From NCBI RefSeq assembly GCF_004335085.1, contig NZ_RQRS01000022.1, forward strand, positions 37,134 to 101,133: DNA of 64,000 nucleotides, written 5' to 3'. Shown piece after piece: positions 63,162-64,000 of this stretch (its first letter is position 1; each line of letters opens with the position of its first letter). Below the pieces are notes generated by a model. It was not told the DNA's origin and made no database searches. It saw nothing but the letters and a program-made list of their open reading frames with translations. Source of the stretch: Pedobacter nototheniae (lineage in GTDB: Bacteria > Bacteroidota > Bacteroidia > Sphingobacteriales > Sphingobacteriaceae). The position numbers and the translations under genes were made by a program.

Positions 63162-63503
63162 GACAATCGGGTTTAAGAATAATGGTTTTGAGAAAGTATT
63201 GCTTTACAAACGCTGTTAAATAAACCTGACCGCAGCCGTATCCCCGATTTTTTCTATCGGGATTTAGCAAAGGGCAGGACTGCTTAAGCCAATAACTTCT
63301 GCCGTTCATTTTCAAATAATAATGAATCAAGAAGTAGGTTCAAAACCAGCTGTTTGAGATGTTAGCTTTTTCAGCGCATCTCGTACCATTGATGAAGCAG
63401 GATTCCAAATCCTGAATATCATTTATAGCTTTTACCTATTTGCGGGTTCAGAGAACCCTTTTTATTGTTAATTCGAGATGCCTACGTAACATCTCGAACA
63501 GCT
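63162..63503 (+). repeat. Tandem duplication unit A (342 bp)
   Basis: This unit is nearly identical to the next 343 bp; I count fewer than ten differences, including one single-base insertion. Each unit contains a TTAAATAAACCTGACCGCAG stretch, the CCCGAT-ATCGGG palindrome, TTTAGCAAAGGGCAGGACTGC, a GGGTTCAGAGAACCC hairpin and a final TTCGAGATG...CATCTCGAA hairpin. Confidence 0.9.
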
Positions 63504-63846
63504 GACAATCGGGTTTAAGAATAATGGTTTTGAGAAAGTATTGCATTACAAACGCTGTTAAATAAACCTGACCGCAGCGGTATCCCCGATTTTTTCTATC
63601 GGGATTTAGCAAAGGGCAGGACTGCTTAAGCCAATAACTTCTGCCGTTCATTTTCAGATAATAATGATTCAAGCAGTAGGTTCAAAACCAGCTGTTTGAG
63701 ATGTTAGCTTTTTCAGCGCATCTCGTACCATTGATGAAGCAGGATTTCCAAATCCTGAATATCATTTATAGCTTTTACCTATTTGCGGGTTCAGAGAACC
63801 CTTTTTATTGTTAATTCGAGATGCCTACGTAACATCTCGAACAGCT
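63504..63846 (+). repeat. Tandem duplication unit B (343 bp)
   Basis: Second copy of the unit, directly joined to the first. It differs at scattered positions (for example TATTGCATTAC instead of TATTGCTTTAC, and GATTTCCAAATC instead of GATTCCAAATC). The close match means that the duplication is recent or kept similar by recombination. Confidence 0.9.
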
Positions 63847-63873
63847 GAATTCTAAACTATCTACTGAAAGTTC

Positions 63874-64000
63874 GGGTCTGTTCAATAAACTGTGTCATTG
63901 ATTAAATCTGTCCTCAAAAAATATAGCAATTTGTGCTTGCATAATTTTCCATCCAGTCACAGGATTTATCCATCCATTTCTATGATTAATAAATACAAGA
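63874..64000 (-). mobile_element. 3' end of an IS256-type insertion sequence, cut by the window edge
   Basis: The transposase end lies at 63895; beyond it, a terminal-repeat-like GGGTCTGTTCAATAAACTGTGTCA reaches the left end near 63874. The element continues past 64000, so the other end is not visible. Confidence 0.7.
63895..64000 (-). CDS. IS256-type transposase, C-terminal end (partial)
   Basis: On the minus strand the last 35 codons read LVFINHRNGWINPVTGWK, then IMQAQIAIFFEDRFNQ and a stop. The final WKIMQAQIAIFFEDRF pattern is the typical C-terminus of IS256 family DDE transposases. The rest lies beyond the window, so nothing can be said about intactness. Confidence 0.75.
   Translation of the reverse strand, partial: LVFINHRNGWINPVTGWKIMQAQIAIFFEDRFNQ

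Noticed and set aside
63049..63330. Frames of 93 and 74 codons in the 63-kb repeats
   Set aside because: They come from the repeated non-coding sequence, with similar products in both tandem units only because the DNA is duplicated; no protein family fits and the frames have no start signals.
62979..63846. CRISPR array
   Set aside because: Only two long units are joined without spacers, and each unit is far longer than a CRISPR repeat.

Overview
The window looks like the chromosome of a Pedobacter-like member of the Sphingobacteriaceae (Bacteroidota). The DNA is AT-rich. Promoters follow the Bacteroidota pattern (a TAnnTTTG -7 box with a TTG near -33), and Shine-Dalgarno sites are weak or absent. 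Family markers agree: DUF5977/RHS proteins, DUF4136, DUF3078, a DnaE with a fused proofreading exonuclease, and a short glycine-glycine leader peptide that starts MKNFKALTRAELKGILGG. No tRNA, rRNA or CRISPR array was seen.

Bases 1-9140 are an accessory polymorphic-toxin island. The 3' end of one RHS/DUF5977 gene is followed by a complete 1359-aa secreted RHS protein with a variable C-terminal toxin-like tip and a candidate immunity gene. Behind it lie displaced cassettes: a MITE-truncated immunity-like segment fused in frame to a toxin-like tail, a membrane-anchored immunity candidate, a second RHS tip with a small membrane protein, a third RHS tip broken by a one-base deletion, and an immunity stub that runs into interspersed repeats. 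The 179-bp and 147-bp tracts shared between tips point to recombination that swaps tips.

Bases 9150-62891 are mostly ordinary chromosomal genes. They cover tRNA maturation (miaA, cca, tsaC, glyS), lysine/peptidoglycan precursors (dapD), replication (gyrB, dnaE), redox and stress proteins (trxA, peroxiredoxin, DsbA-like, catalase, Usp), a two-component system, mdh, poxB, and envelope lipoproteins and hydrolases. A phenylalanine/tyrosine degradation set (phhA, hppD, hmgA, fumarylacetoacetase) spans 44.1-53.1 kb, without a maleylacetoacetate isomerase or a tyrosine aminotransferase in the window. Smaller regulatory units are also readable: a PadR operon with a palindromic operator, and an AraC-type regulator with three helically phased direct repeats upstream of a short-chain dehydrogenase.

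Bases 62900-64000 return to repeats. They hold relatives of the repeats at 8.8-9.1 kb, a 342/343-bp tandem duplication, and the 3' end of an IS256-type transposase that runs off the edge. The most unusual content is the RHS tip array, the orphan GG-leader peptide, the AraC operator array, the probable leaderless promoters and two unlisted small reading frames (46554-46652 and 54409-54576).
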